The notes under the pieces are model-generated. The model saw only the letters and a program-made list of their open reading frames with translations, was not told the origin of the DNA and ran no database searches. Shown here in pieces: positions 47,740 through 56,987 of a stretch of DNA of 64,000 nt. The first letter of the stretch is position 1. Each line of letters opens with the position of its first letter. Position numbers and translations under genes: made by a program. This DNA is from Pectobacterium sp. CFBP8739 (GTDB taxonomy: Bacteria; Pseudomonadota; Gammaproteobacteria; Enterobacterales; Enterobacteriaceae): assembly GCF_013449375.1 (NCBI RefSeq), contig NZ_JACDRR010000002.1, positions 1 to 64,000 of the forward strand. Direction: 5' to 3'.

Positions 47740-47808
47740 AGGGGGAAACACGGTGATGAGGTTCCCGCAGGGATACCTCGCACCGTGGTCGCCCTCGGTA
47801 TCTCGATC
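47740..47808. repeat. Structured intergenic repeat, family 2, copy 1
   Basis: About 69 bp between proX and its terminator, homologous to 56864-56931. It forms an arm CGGTGATGAGG / CCTCGCACCG with an internal 2x1 loop, capped by the mini-hairpin TTCCCGCAGGGA, then a tail with CTCGGTATCTCGATC. Confidence 0.8.
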
Positions 47809-47838
47809 CTTAAACGATCGGCATTACCTGTAGATCAG

Positions 47839-47866
47839 CGCCCTTTCCAGTGAAAGGGCGTTTTTT
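47839..47866 (+). terminator. Rho-independent terminator of proVWX
   Basis: A perfect 9-bp stem CGCCCTTTC / GAAAGGGCG, a CAGT loop and six T. The stem could also serve the convergent propeller gene. Confidence 0.9.
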
Positions 47867-47881
47867 ATTGAAGAATCGTAA

Positions 47882-49042
47882 TTACGGCAGGTTAACGATT
47901 TCGACCCAATTCGCCCCTTTTCCCGTCGGATATTGCCCAACTCGCACTAAATCTCCGTTGTCCTGATTGATGCGATACACCGACAGCGATGTCGATTTTT
48001 CACCGCTGGCGATCAGGAATTTCCCGCTTGGATCGATCTGAATACCGCGCGGCTGCGTTTCTGTCGGGTAACGCGTAATGTATTTCAACTGGCCGGTTTT
48101 CGGTTCTACCCGCAGCAGCGTAATCGTGCTTTTGGTGCGCTCCGATACGTACAGGAATTTTCCATTTGGCGTCAGACGCAAATCGGCACTCCAGATCTGC
48201 GGTCGGCTGTCGGTGCTCTTTTTATCCGGAGTGATCGTCCCCGCCCGCATGCCTGCATCGGCCGGAACGGTGTCCGTGTAATCCAGTAACGTCAGTTGCC
48301 CCGTCTTTTCATTCAGCGCCAGACGCGCAACTTTGCCAGACAGTTCATTGCTCACATAGAGCGTTTTGTTATCTGGCGATAACACCAGATGGCGCGGCCC
48401 GTTCCCCTCCGGCAGTTTAATTTCCGCCGGTTCATTCGGCGTCAACGTGCCCGTTTTCGCATCAAATCGGAACTGTACAATTTGATCGCTGCCCAGATTG
48501 CTGGCAAAGACGAACTTATTTTGGCGGTCGGCAACAATACTGTGTGCTTTCTCCCCTGTCGGCACCACCGTGACTGCGCTCGCGTTCACCTTTCCATCGT
48601 TATCAATGCCATTAATCGCGACTTTATTGCCGCCATACGAAGCGCTCAACAGCCACTTACCCGTGAAATCCGTCGAGAGGTAAGCCATGCTGTCCGGCAA
48701 TTCCGCTTTGCCTAGTGGGCTTAGCGCCCCGCTTTTAGGATTAATTTTATAACTCACTGCCGAGTAAGGAATGCCGCGCGTGGCCGCATAGAGGAACGAT
48801 TTATTCGGACTCACAGCCATCGGCATCACTTTCGCCCCTGCGGCCACTTTCCCAATTGCAGTCAATTCGCCGCTTTGGGTATTGAGCGTGTAGGCGTCGA
48901 TGGCGCCGTCAGTGGCCGCAGAGACGTAGACGGCCGTTACCGCCTGTGCCCCCATCGACCACAGCGCGGCGGCTGGGAAAAGTGCACATCCCATTAATAC
49001 CGCAACGCTTTTTTTCTTAAACACCCGATAATGTTTAAACAT
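47882..49042 (-). CDS. Exported lactonase-family beta-propeller protein
   Basis: A 386-residue protein of the 6-phosphogluconolactonase-like seven-bladed propeller family (PF10282). A signal peptide covers about residues 1-35 (ALWSMGAQAVTAVYVS). Blade repeats are visible: YVSAATDGAIDAYTL, PRHLVLSPDNKTLYVSNE, LRLTPNGKFLYVSERTKS, RGIQIDPSGKFLIASGE. Export argues against a role in the pentose phosphate pathway; the substrate is unknown. Convergent with proX, divergent from the MFS gene. Confidence 0.85.
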   Translation of the reverse strand: MFKHYRVFKKKSVAVLMGCALFPAAALWSMGAQAVTAVYVSAATDGAIDAYTLNTQSGELTAIGKVAAGAKVMPMAVSPNKSFLYAATRGIPYSAVSYKINPKSGALSPLGKAELPDSMAYLSTDFTGKWLLSASYGGNKVAINGIDNDGKVNASAVTVVPTGEKAHSIVADRQNKFVFASNLGSDQIVQFRFDAKTGTLTPNEPAEIKLPEGNGPRHLVLSPDNKTLYVSNELSGKVARLALNEKTGQLTLLDYTDTVPADAGMRAGTITPDKKSTDSRPQIWSADLRLTPNGKFLYVSERTKSTITLLRVEPKTGQLKYITRYPTETQPRGIQIDPSGKFLIASGEKSTSLSVYRINQDNGDLVRVGQYPTGKGANWVEIVNLP

Positions 49043-49200
49043 ACTGTCCCCTGTCGATAGTCGTATAACGTTGGCGATAAGCTAAATCAATCTCATTAAA
49101 AACAAAACAAACTTAAGAAGCGTAAAGATATTCTGGTATCTCATTAGGCTCTGCCGGATACTATAGCCTCTGCTTTTAACATCATATTAACGTTTACGCT

Positions 49201-50421
49201 ATGTCTCTTCCGCAACACGCTGTATCACCCCAACCACAACCGGGGCTCAGTCTATCTTTGACCCTGATTATGTCTGTCGCGACCGGCCTCGCCGTCGCCA
49301 GTAACTATTATGCTCAGCCGCTGCTGGAAACCATTGCCAGAGTGTTTGCGCTTTCCGTCAATCAGGCCGGGTTCATTGTCACCGCCGCACAGTTGGGTTA
49401 CGCCGTCGGCCTGCTGTTTTTGGTTCCGCTGGGGGACATGTTTGAACGCCGAACGCTGATCGTCGGCATGACGTTACTCGCCGCAGGCGGGATGCTGCTC
49501 ACCGCCTCCGCGCCCACGCTCTGGATCATGATTGCTGGTACGGCGTTAACCGGGCTGTTCTCCGTTGTCGCCCAGTTGCTGGTGCCGCTCGCCGCGACGC
49601 TGGCGACGCCGGAAACGCGCGGTAAAGTGGTCGGCACGATTATGAGCGGTCTTCTGCTGGGCATTCTGCTGGCGCGTACCGTCGCGGGTGCGCTGGCTTC
49701 ACTCGGCGACTGGCGCACCGTGTACTGGGTGGCCAGCACGCTGATGGTCATCATGGCGCTGATTCTGTGGCGGGCATTGCCGCGCATTCCTCAGCAAAAC
49801 ACGCTGAACTATCCACAGTTGCTGCTCTCAATCTTCCGCCTGTTTTCCACCACCCCACTGCTGCGCACACGCGCCATTCTGGGCTGCCTGTCCTTTGCTA
49901 ATTTCAGCATTCTGTGGACGTCGATGGCCTTCCTGCTGGCATCGCCGCCATACGGTTATTCCGAAGGCGTAATCGGGCTGTTTGGTCTGGTTGGTGCCGC
50001 TGGCGCATTAGCTGCATCGCGCGCAGGGCGTCTGGTCGATCAGGGCAAAGCCAAGCCGACCACCAGCGTGGGGATTATCCTGCTTTTGCTGTCATGGGGC
50101 TGTATCGCGCTCGGCATTCATTCCATCACCACGCTGCTCATTGGTATCATCGTGCTGGATCTGGCGGTTCAGGGCGTGCACGTCACTAACCAGAGCGTCA
50201 TCTACCGTATGATGCCTGAGGCACGTAACCGACTGACAGCCGGTTATATGACCAGCTACTTCATTGGCGGCGCGCTGGGTTCACTCCTTTCTGCCTCGGC
50301 TTATCAGCATTGGGGCTGGCTTGGCGTCTGTGCCGCAGGCGCGATTATCAGCTTGCTGAATCTGGTAGTGTGGTGGCGAAGCCATCATCACGAGACACAG
50401 GAAGCCATGGCGGCGCTATAG
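49201..50421 (+). CDS. ygaY: MFS transporter (YgaY-like, intact)
   Basis: A 406-residue major facilitator with about 12 membrane segments. The N-terminal half has VASNYYAQPLLETIARVF and LGYAVGLLFLVPLGDMFERR (motif A region). It occupies the slot between proX and ygaZ where E. coli K-12 has the disrupted ygaY, so it is probably the intact orthologue. Substrate unknown. Confidence 0.83.
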   Translation: MSLPQHAVSPQPQPGLSLSLTLIMSVATGLAVASNYYAQPLLETIARVFALSVNQAGFIVTAAQLGYAVGLLFLVPLGDMFERRTLIVGMTLLAAGGMLLTASAPTLWIMIAGTALTGLFSVVAQLLVPLAATLATPETRGKVVGTIMSGLLLGILLARTVAGALASLGDWRTVYWVASTLMVIMALILWRALPRIPQQNTLNYPQLLLSIFRLFSTTPLLRTRAILGCLSFANFSILWTSMAFLLASPPYGYSEGVIGLFGLVGAAGALAASRAGRLVDQGKAKPTTSVGIILLLLSWGCIALGIHSITTLLIGIIVLDLAVQGVHVTNQSVIYRMMPEARNRLTAGYMTSYFIGGALGSLLSASAYQHWGWLGVCAAGAIISLLNLVVWWRSHHHETQEAMAAL

Positions 50422-50604
50422 CCCTTCTCATTGTTCACACTCTCGGAGGAAACCCTCTTATTCAAGACGGTTTCCTCCGGGAAAATTACGCCCAAGACCA
50501 TTACATCAAAAATCATCACGTCCGTTTCGCAATAGCGTGAAATTCCGGTAACGCTTTGCTAGTGTTATCAATTAACTCCCTTTAAGTACAAAAATATCAG
50601 GCCA

Positions 50605-51345
50605 GTGAAGACATTAACCACACCCGCATCATCGGTACCGACAAAATCTGCGTCTTTTCGCGAAGGCGTCTTTGACAGTCTGCCGATAGTTATCGGCTAC
50701 ATGCCTGTGGCATTCGCGTTTGGCATGAACGCCGTCAAGTTAGGATTTACGCCGTTGGAAGGTATTTTTCTCTCCTGCATCATTTACGCGGGTGCCAGTC
50801 AGTTCGTTATCACCGCACTGCTCAGCGCTGGCATGTCCATCTGGGTGGCAGCCTTGACCGTTATGGCGATGGATGTCCGCCATGTACTGTACGGACCTGC
50901 GTTACGGCATCGCATTGCACAACGGCTGCCAACCCGAAAGACTGCGCTCTGGGCGTTCGGCCTGACGGACGAAGTCTTTGCCGCCGCCGCTACTCGGCTG
51001 GCGAAAGATAACCGTCGCTGGTCAGAAAACTGGATGATGGGCGTATCACTGCTCGCCTGGCTCTCATGGGTGCTCGGCACGGTGATCGGCGCCGTATTCG
51101 GCAACGGCCCATTGAATGACTACCCGGCTGTCGAATCCGCGCTGTCTTTCATGTTACCCGCGCTTTTCCTGAGCTTTTTACTCGCCTCTTTCAAGCGCAA
51201 ACAAAGTCTGGTCGTGGCCTGCGCGCTAGGCGGCGCGCTGCTAGGATTGCTGCTTTCCTCCATTCCCGCCGCAATACTGCTCGGCATTCTCAGCGGCTGT
51301 CTGGCTTCGCTGGTTAACCCCGCCACGCCACAGGTGAACACATGA
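50605..51345 (+). CDS. ygaZ: Branched-chain amino acid exporter, large subunit (YgaZ/AzlC)
   Basis: A 246-residue membrane protein of the AzlC family, matching E. coli YgaZ (DSLPIVIGYMPVAFAFG, IYAGASQFVITALL, MDVRHVLYGPALRHRI). With YgaH it exports L-valine and, in E. coli, methionine. Starts with GTG at 50605. Overlaps ygaH by 4 bp (ATGA). Confidence 0.94.
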   Translation: MKTLTTPASSVPTKSASFREGVFDSLPIVIGYMPVAFAFGMNAVKLGFTPLEGIFLSCIIYAGASQFVITALLSAGMSIWVAALTVMAMDVRHVLYGPALRHRIAQRLPTRKTALWAFGLTDEVFAAAATRLAKDNRRWSENWMMGVSLLAWLSWVLGTVIGAVFGNGPLNDYPAVESALSFMLPALFLSFLLASFKRKQSLVVACALGGALLGLLLSSIPAAILLGILSGCLASLVNPATPQVNT

Positions 51346-51671
51346 GTACGGAAGTCATTCTTATCGGACTGATTGTGGGGCTGGTGAACTACCTCTTCCG
51401 CTACCTGCCGCTCCGACTGAGCGCTTCACGCGCTTCCGGCTCGCTGCAACGCGGTAAAAAAGCACTGGTATTAGACAGCATCGGCATTGCCTCTATCTGT
51501 GCACTGCTGATCGTTTCCAGCGTACCGGATATTCTCGCGCATCACGAAAAACTGCTGCCAACGCTGGTAGGCTTTATGACGCTGACAGCCTGTTTTTATA
51601 AAACCCGCAGCATCGTCTTATCAACGTTACTGGGCGCGCTGTGCTATGGAATTGCGTTTAAGCTGCTTTGA
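51342..51671 (+). CDS. ygaH: Branched-chain amino acid exporter, small subunit (YgaH/AzlD)
   Basis: A 109-residue protein with three to four membrane segments, AzlD family (VNYLFRYLPLRLSASRASG, SIGIASICALLIVSSVPDIL). It follows ygaZ with an ATGA overlap, as in E. coli. Confidence 0.93.
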   Translation: MSTEVILIGLIVGLVNYLFRYLPLRLSASRASGSLQRGKKALVLDSIGIASICALLIVSSVPDILAHHEKLLPTLVGFMTLTACFYKTRSIVLSTLLGALCYGIAFKLL

Positions 51672-51809
51672 ATCCGCAGCCTGGATTATCAAGTAAGATT
51701 TTGATTTAAATAAAGTAAACGGCGAATTATTCCTTATTTACGCTATTCTTCGTTTACTTTCTGTCACAGAAATAAGCACAATTTCCCACCTGAATGCCGT
51801 TTACCCAGT

Positions 51810-51827
51810 TAGTAACATTAGTTACTA
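51810..51827. promoter_or_regulatory. Candidate EmrR operator
   Basis: A perfect inverted repeat TAGTAAC-ATTA-GTTACTA, centred about 42 bp before the emrR ATG. MarR-family regulators bind such short palindromes in their own promoters, so autoregulation by EmrR is likely; the match to the known E. coli site was not tested. Confidence 0.55.
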
Positions 51828-51860
51828 TGCACTCCGTGATTAATGAGGTTTATATAAAAA

Positions 51861-52376
51861 ATGGACAGTTCATTCACTCCTATAGAACAAATGCTCGACC
51901 TGCGTGCTTCACGTAAACCAGGATTCCCACGTCAAGAAGTCTTACTATTGCGCCTTTTCATGCATGTCCAAGGCAAAATTCTGGAACACAGAAACAGAAT
52001 GCTGAAAGATCAGGGCATCAATGAAACCCTCTTTATGGCATTGCTGACGCTGGAATCTCAAGAGTCTTATAGCATTCAGCCTTCCGAACTCAGCGCAGCA
52101 CTGGGGTCATCACGTACCAATGCGACGCGTATTGCTGACGATCTGGAAAAAAGAGGCTGGATTGAGCGGCGCGAAAGTAGCAATGACAGACGCTGCCTGC
52201 ACCTGCATCTGACAGAAGAAGGCAAAGCCTTTCTCGGCGAACTGATTCCACCACAGCACCGTAGCCTCCATGTGCTTTGCTCAGCGCTTGAGTCCAGTGA
52301 ACAAACTCAGCTTGAAGCCCTGATGAGAAAACTTCTGGTTCGGCTGGATGAAATGGACGGCCTCGATAACCTATAA
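51861..52376 (+). CDS. emrR: MarR-family repressor of emrAB (EmrR/MprA)
   Basis: A 171-residue winged-helix repressor close to E. coli Emr[29 protein letters not shown]-like [20 protein letters not shown], the recognition helix [20 protein letters not shown] and the wing [14 protein letters not shown]. It releases emrAB when it binds uncouplers or aromatic drugs. Confidence 0.96.
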   Translation: MDSSFTPIEQMLDLRASRKPGFPRQEVLLLRLFMHVQGKILEHRNRMLKDQGINETLFMALLTLESQESYSIQPSELSAALGSSRTNATRIADDLEKRGWIERRESSNDRRCLHLHLTEEGKAFLGELIPPQHRSLHVLCSALESSEQTQLEALMRKLLVRLDEMDGLDNL

Positions 52377-52699
52377 CGTCGATATTCCATAGCGCCGACA
52401 GTCAATAACATCAACGGTCAATAACAACAGAAAACAACAAAGCATCATAGTCGGTACCTTTTTCACCCAGAATGACCCGATGCATGCGTATCGGGCAGGT
52501 GGGTTTTGCTGCGAAAAACAGGCATGACCTTTCCGCCGTCGCGACGTGCGGTTTAGCAAAACGGCAATCTCACGCTCCGGCGAGGCGATCTGAACGCGCC
52601 CCCGAGCAGCACAACAAGATGAATTCATTGCGACTATCGCCAGGCTGCCCAGTCTGGTGCGATAGCCGATACAAAGAGAATAAAAAGAGAGAGAACAGC
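52377..52699 (+). other. emrR-emrA spacer with strong hairpin
   Basis: 323 bp, longer than the equivalent E. coli gap (about 130 bp from memory). A hairpin, CTATCGCCAG (52634-52643) pairing with CTGG-TG-CGATAG (52654-52665), lies 35 bp before the emrA ATG. No U-tract follows. The frame from 52472 that joins emrA has no family similarity. An AGTCAATAACA/GGTCAATAACA direct repeat lies near 52400. Confidence 0.5.
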
Positions 52700-53875
52700 A
52701 TGAGTGAAAGTGTGGAAAATCAGGTGCCAAAAACGCCACCAAGAAACAAAAAACAACAGCGTAAGCGAGTGCTATCGCTGATGACGTTTATTTTCGTCGT
52801 GCTGGGCTGCGCTTGGCTGGTTTACTGGTTCCTGGTACTCAGACACCACCAAAGCACTGACGATGCCTACGTCGCAGGTAATCAGATTCAGATCATGGCG
52901 CAGGTCAGCGGCAGCGTCACCCATGTTAACGTCGACAATACCGATTTTGTTAAGCAGGGACAGGTATTGGTGGAGTTGGACCCTACCGATGCTCAACAGG
53001 CGTTTGAACGTGCGAAAACCGGTCTGGCTAACAGCGTGCGTCAGACGCATCAGTTGATTATTAACAGCAAGCAGTACCAGGCCAATATTGAACTGCGCCA
53101 AACCGAGTTGAACAAGGCGCAAAGCGACTTGAGCCGCCGGGAAGCATTGGGCAGCGCCAATGCCATCGGGCGTGAAGAAGTGCAGCATGCTCGTGATGCC
53201 GTCGCGACCGCCAAAGCCGCGCTGGAAGTCGCCAGACAGCAATATCAGGCGAATCAGGCAATGATTCTGGATACGCCGCTTGAGAAGCAACCTGCCATAC
53301 AACAAGCCTCGGTAGAAATGCGCGATGCCTGGCTGGCGCTACAGCGCACCAAAATCGTCAGCCCGATCGACGGCTATGTCTCACGCCGCAGCGTGCAGAT
53401 TGGCGCGCGTATCTCTTCGACATCAGCGCTGATGGCCGTCGTTCCTGCCAATCACCTGTGGGTCGATGCGAACTTCAAAGAGACACAGTTAGCCAATATG
53501 CGTATCGGGCAACCGGCTACCGTGATCGCGGATATCTACGGTGACGACGTCGTGTATCAGGGGAAAGTCGTCGGCCTCGATATGGGAACCGGTAGCGCGT
53601 TCTCGCTGTTGCCCGCTCAAAATGCGACCGGCAACTGGATCAAGGTCGTTCAGCGTCTGCCCGTCCGTATTGAACTCGATCCACAGCAGGTCGCCAAACA
53701 TCCGTTGCGTATCGGCCTGTCCGCGCTGGTTAATGTCGATACCGCCAATACAGAAGGCAGCGCGTTAGCAGAAACCTCACGCACCACGCCAGCTTACCAA
53801 AGCGATGCGCTGACGCTGGATCTCACCCCTGTTAACCAGGACATCAGCGCCATTATTCAGGCGAACGCCGGTTAA
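52700..53875 (+). CDS. emrA: Multidrug efflux membrane-fusion protein EmrA
   Basis: Periplasmic adaptor linking EmrB to TolC. From the ATG at 52700 the protein has 391 residues (E. coli 390), starting SESVENQVPKTPP. One N-terminal membrane segment (about 27-48), then the HlyD-type region: YVAGNQIQIMAQVSGSV, coiled-coil hairpin (about 90-200) and GYVSRRSVQIGARISS. GAGAGA precedes the start. An upstream in-frame extension to 52472 was rejected. Confidence 0.96.
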   Translation: MSESVENQVPKTPPRNKKQQRKRVLSLMTFIFVVLGCAWLVYWFLVLRHHQSTDDAYVAGNQIQIMAQVSGSVTHVNVDNTDFVKQGQVLVELDPTDAQQAFERAKTGLANSVRQTHQLIINSKQYQANIELRQTELNKAQSDLSRREALGSANAIGREEVQHARDAVATAKAALEVARQQYQANQAMILDTPLEKQPAIQQASVEMRDAWLALQRTKIVSPIDGYVSRRSVQIGARISSTSALMAVVPANHLWVDANFKETQLANMRIGQPATVIADIYGDDVVYQGKVVGLDMGTGSAFSLLPAQNATGNWIKVVQRLPVRIELDPQQVAKHPLRIGLSALVNVDTANTEGSALAETSRTTPAYQSDALTLDLTPVNQDISAIIQANAG

Positions 53876-53892
53876 TCGGGCAGGAGAGAAAC

Positions 53893-55425
53893 GTGCAGAG
53901 AGAACCGCTTAAAGGTGCCAGTCTAGCCTGGATGACCGTTGCTCTGTCGCTGGCAACGTTCATGCAGGTGCTGGACTCCACCATCGCCAACGTCGCTATT
54001 CCGACCATCGCCGGTAATCTGGGTGCGTCCAACTCGCAGGGAACGTGGGTCATCACCTCGTTCGGGGTCGCTAACGCCATCTCCATCCCTATCACCGGCT
54101 GGCTGGCCAAACGGTTTGGTGAAGTCCGCCTGTTCCTGTGGTCAACGGCGCTCTTCGCCCTGACGTCCTGGCTGTGTGGGGTTTCCACCAGCCTGGAAAT
54201 GCTGATTTTCGCCCGCGTGTTGCAGGGGATTGTCGCCGGACCGCTGATCCCGCTGTCACAGAGTCTATTGCTCAGCAACTACCCTCCGGCGAAACGCAGC
54301 ATCGCCCTGGCGCTATGGTCAATGACCGTGGTCGTCGCGCCAATCTGTGGCCCGATTCTGGGCGGCTGGATTAGCGACAACTATCACTGGGGCTGGATAT
54401 TCTTCATCAACGTTCCGTTGGGCATCGCCGTGGTGTTTATTGCTATGCAAACGCTACGCGGGCGAGAAACCAAAACCGAGATCAAGCCCATCGATACTAT
54501 CGGGCTGGCACTGTTGATCGTCGGCATCGGTAGCTTGCAGATGATGCTCGATCGGGGAAAAGAGCTGGACTGGTTTAACTCGACGGAAATCATCACCCTA
54601 ACCGTAGTGGCCGTGGTCGCGATAGCGTTCCTAATTGTCTGGGAACTCACGGACGACCATCCGGTAGTGGATTTGTCGCTGTTTAAGTCACGCAACTTCA
54701 CCATTGGCTGTCTGTGTATCAGTCTCGCCTACATGTTCTACTTCGGGGCGATCGTACTCTTGCCGCAGCTGTTGCAGGTGGTGTATGGCTATACCGCCAC
54801 CTGGGCCGGACTGGCGTCCGCACCGGTTGGGTTGATGCCAGTGGTGCTGTCGCCAATTATCGGTCGCTTCGCGCCGCGCTTGGACATGCGCAAACTGGTG
54901 ACGTTCAGCTTTATTATGTACGCGGTCTGTTTCTATTGGCGTGCGTATACTTTTGAACCGGGCATGGATTTCGGCGCCTCGGCCTGGCCGCAGTTCGTGC
55001 AGGGGTTTGCCGTGGCCTGCTTCTTCATGCCGCTGACGACCATCACGCTGTCTGGGCTTCCGCCGGAACGTTTGGCGGCGGCATCGAGCCTGTCGAACTT
55101 TGCCCGAACGCTGGCAGGTTCGATCGGGACATCGATTACCACCACGCTCTGGACACAGCGCGAATCGCTGCACCATGCGCATCTTACGGAGTCGATCACG
55201 CCGTATAACCCCATCGCGCAGGAAACGTATCAGCAGCTTCAGGCAATGGGAATGAGCCCGACCCAGGCCTCAGCCTACATCGCACAACAGATTACCGCAC
55301 AGGGGCTAATTATCTCCGCCAACGAGATTTTCTGGGCCGCCGCGGGCGTATTCCTGGTGCTGCTGGTGCTGGTCTGGTTCGCTAAACCGCCCTTTACTAC
55401 CGGCGGTGGCGGTGGCGCACACTAG
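53893..55425 (+). CDS. emrB: Multidrug efflux MFS transporter EmrB
   Basis: A 510-residue 14-segment proton-driven exporter (DHA2 class). Typical stretches: MQVLDSTIANVAIPTIAGNL, GWLAKRFGEVRLFLW, LQGIVAGPLIPLSQSLLL. It starts at GTG 53893 behind AGGAGAG, 17 bp after emrA. With EmrA and TolC it exports hydrophobic drugs and uncouplers. Confidence 0.96.
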   Translation: MQREPLKGASLAWMTVALSLATFMQVLDSTIANVAIPTIAGNLGASNSQGTWVITSFGVANAISIPITGWLAKRFGEVRLFLWSTALFALTSWLCGVSTSLEMLIFARVLQGIVAGPLIPLSQSLLLSNYPPAKRSIALALWSMTVVVAPICGPILGGWISDNYHWGWIFFINVPLGIAVVFIAMQTLRGRETKTEIKPIDTIGLALLIVGIGSLQMMLDRGKELDWFNSTEIITLTVVAVVAIAFLIVWELTDDHPVVDLSLFKSRNFTIGCLCISLAYMFYFGAIVLLPQLLQVVYGYTATWAGLASAPVGLMPVVLSPIIGRFAPRLDMRKLVTFSFIMYAVCFYWRAYTFEPGMDFGASAWPQFVQGFAVACFFMPLTTITLSGLPPERLAAASSLSNFARTLAGSIGTSITTTLWTQRESLHHAHLTESITPYNPIAQETYQQLQAMGMSPTQASAYIAQQITAQGLIISANEIFWAAAGVFLVLLVLVWFAKPPFTTGGGGGAH

Positions 55426-55443
55426 CACTTTGCAAACGGTCTC

Positions 55444-55474
55444 TCCCCTTCCGCCAGCAACAGGCAGAAGGGGA
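55444..55474 (+). terminator. Hairpin after emrB
   Basis: TCCCCTTCCGCC pairs with GGCAGAAGGGGA (one mismatch) around a 7-nt loop, 18 bp past the stop; ACCTTCTTTTA follows as a weak U-tract. Confidence 0.6.
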
Positions 55475-55624
55475 ACCTTCTTTTACCCTCTTCCTTCCCT
55501 GATTAATCAGGCGCCACACGCCTGATAACGCTGTACGAATAACGATTTACAGATTCGGGATAAACATATTTTCACATTCCGATTACAATGCGCTTCTTTT
55601 TATTCGGGGAATGGTGGTTCTGCT

Positions 55625-56809
55625 ATGTCACAGGTTTTACATTTCATTTTGGCAACGGCGGCAATTTTTTTGCTGGCGTTGCTCGTCAGCCACGACAGAA
55701 AGCGTATTCGACCGCGCTTTATTGTGCAGTTGCTGGTTATTGAGGTTTTACTGGCCTATTTCCTTTTGCATTCCAGCATTGGGCTTAACGCGATTAGTTC
55801 CTTTGCCGGTTTGTTTGAAAAGCTCTTATCTTTCGCCAATCAAGGCACCGATTTTGTGTTTGGCGGGATGAATGCGCAGGGTCTGTCTTTTATCTTCCTC
55901 AATGTGCTCTGCCCTATCGTCTTTATTTCCGCGCTGATCGGAATTTTGCAGCACTGGCGAATTTTGCCTTTGATTATCAGAGGTATCGGCACGCTGCTGT
56001 CCAAGGTCAACGGGATGGGGAAGCTGGAATCGTTTAACGCCGTGAGTACCCTGCTGCTCGGGCAGTCGGAGAACTTTATCGTCTATAAAGGCATCATCGC
56101 CGACATGTCGCCACGGCGGATGTACACCATGGCCGCGACGGCGATGTCTACCGTGTCGATGTCGATCATCAGCGCCTACATGACCATGTTGGACGCCAAA
56201 TACGTGGTTGCGGCGCTGATTCTGAATATGTTCAGCACCTTTATCGTGCTGTCGATCATCAACCCTTACCAGCCTGATGACGAACCAGAACTAAAGCTGG
56301 AAAAGCTGCACGAAGACCAAAGCTTCTTTGAAATGCTGGGGGAATACATTCTTGCCGGTTTTAAAGTGGCGATGATTATTATGGCGATGTTGATCGGCTT
56401 CGTCGCCTTGATTGCTGCTGTGAACGCGCTGTTCAGCACCGTCTTCGGCGTTAGCTTCCAGGCGATCATGGGCTATGTCTTTTCACCGCTGGCGTGGCTG
56501 ATCGGCATTCCCTCTTCCGATATCCTGAACGCGGGCAGCATCATGGCGACCAAACTGGTGGCGAATGAATTCGTTGCCATGATTGAGCTGAAGAAGATCG
56601 CGGCAGAGATGTCGCCACGCGGACTGGGCATTTTGTCCGTATTCCTGATCTCTTTCGCCAACTTCGCGTCAATCGGCATTATCGCGGGCGCCATCAAAGG
56701 GCTGAATGAAGCACAGGGCAACGTGGTATCGCGCTTCGGCCTGAAGCTGGTTTATGGCTCTACGCTGGTGAGTTTACTGTCTGCGGCAGTGGCGGGACTG
56801 GTGCTTTAA
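55625..56809 (+). CDS. nupC: Concentrative nucleoside transporter, NupC family
   Basis: A 394-residue inner-membrane H+/nucleoside symporter (E. coli NupC 400). Family blocks are intact: [75 protein letters not shown] and [18 protein letters not shown]. The paralogue NupX-type cannot be excluded from sequence reading alone. Confidence 0.92.
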   Translation: MSQVLHFILATAAIFLLALLVSHDRKRIRPRFIVQLLVIEVLLAYFLLHSSIGLNAISSFAGLFEKLLSFANQGTDFVFGGMNAQGLSFIFLNVLCPIVFISALIGILQHWRILPLIIRGIGTLLSKVNGMGKLESFNAVSTLLLGQSENFIVYKGIIADMSPRRMYTMAATAMSTVSMSIISAYMTMLDAKYVVAALILNMFSTFIVLSIINPYQPDDEPELKLEKLHEDQSFFEMLGEYILAGFKVAMIIMAMLIGFVALIAAVNALFSTVFGVSFQAIMGYVFSPLAWLIGIPSSDILNAGSIMATKLVANEFVAMIELKKIAAEMSPRGLGILSVFLISFANFASIGIIAGAIKGLNEAQGNVVSRFGLKLVYGSTLVSLLSAAVAGLVL

Positions 56810-56863
56810 TTTTTAATTACAAATCAAAAAATTAATAACCAGATAATGACGAAATCACATATT

Positions 56864-56931
56864 AGGGGAAACGCGGGGATAAGGTTCCCGCAGGGATGCC
56901 TTACCCCGTGGTAGCCCCGAGTATCTCGATC
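56864..56931. repeat. Structured intergenic repeat, family 2, copy 2
   Basis: Homologous to 47740-47808. The arm is CGGGGATAAGG / CCTTACCCCG with the same 2x1 internal loop and TTCCCGCAGGGA cap. Relative to copy 1, T-A became G-C and G-C became A-T, both compensatory. The tail word GTATCTCGATC is shared. Confidence 0.8.
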
Positions 56932-56957
56932 TCATCGCCATGATTTTCAACAAAACC

Positions 56958-56985
56958 ATCAGCCCCTGAAAAGGGGCTGATGAAG
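56958..56985 (-). terminator. Terminator of the DUF3574 lipoprotein gene
   Basis: An approximately 10-bp stem ATCAGCCCCT / AGGGGCTGAT with a short A-rich loop, just past the stop on the minus strand, followed there by GGTTTTGTTG. Confidence 0.7.
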
Positions 56986-56987
56986 GA

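Noticed and set aside
47882-49042. Cytoplasmic 6-phosphogluconolactonase (pgl)
   Set aside because: The protein has a signal peptide and is 386 residues, longer than E. coli Pgl; only the propeller family is shared.
52472-52699. 76-codon N-terminal extension of emrA
   Set aside because: Not in the EmrA family; the region contains the leader hairpin and the ATG at 52700 has a usable ribosome site.
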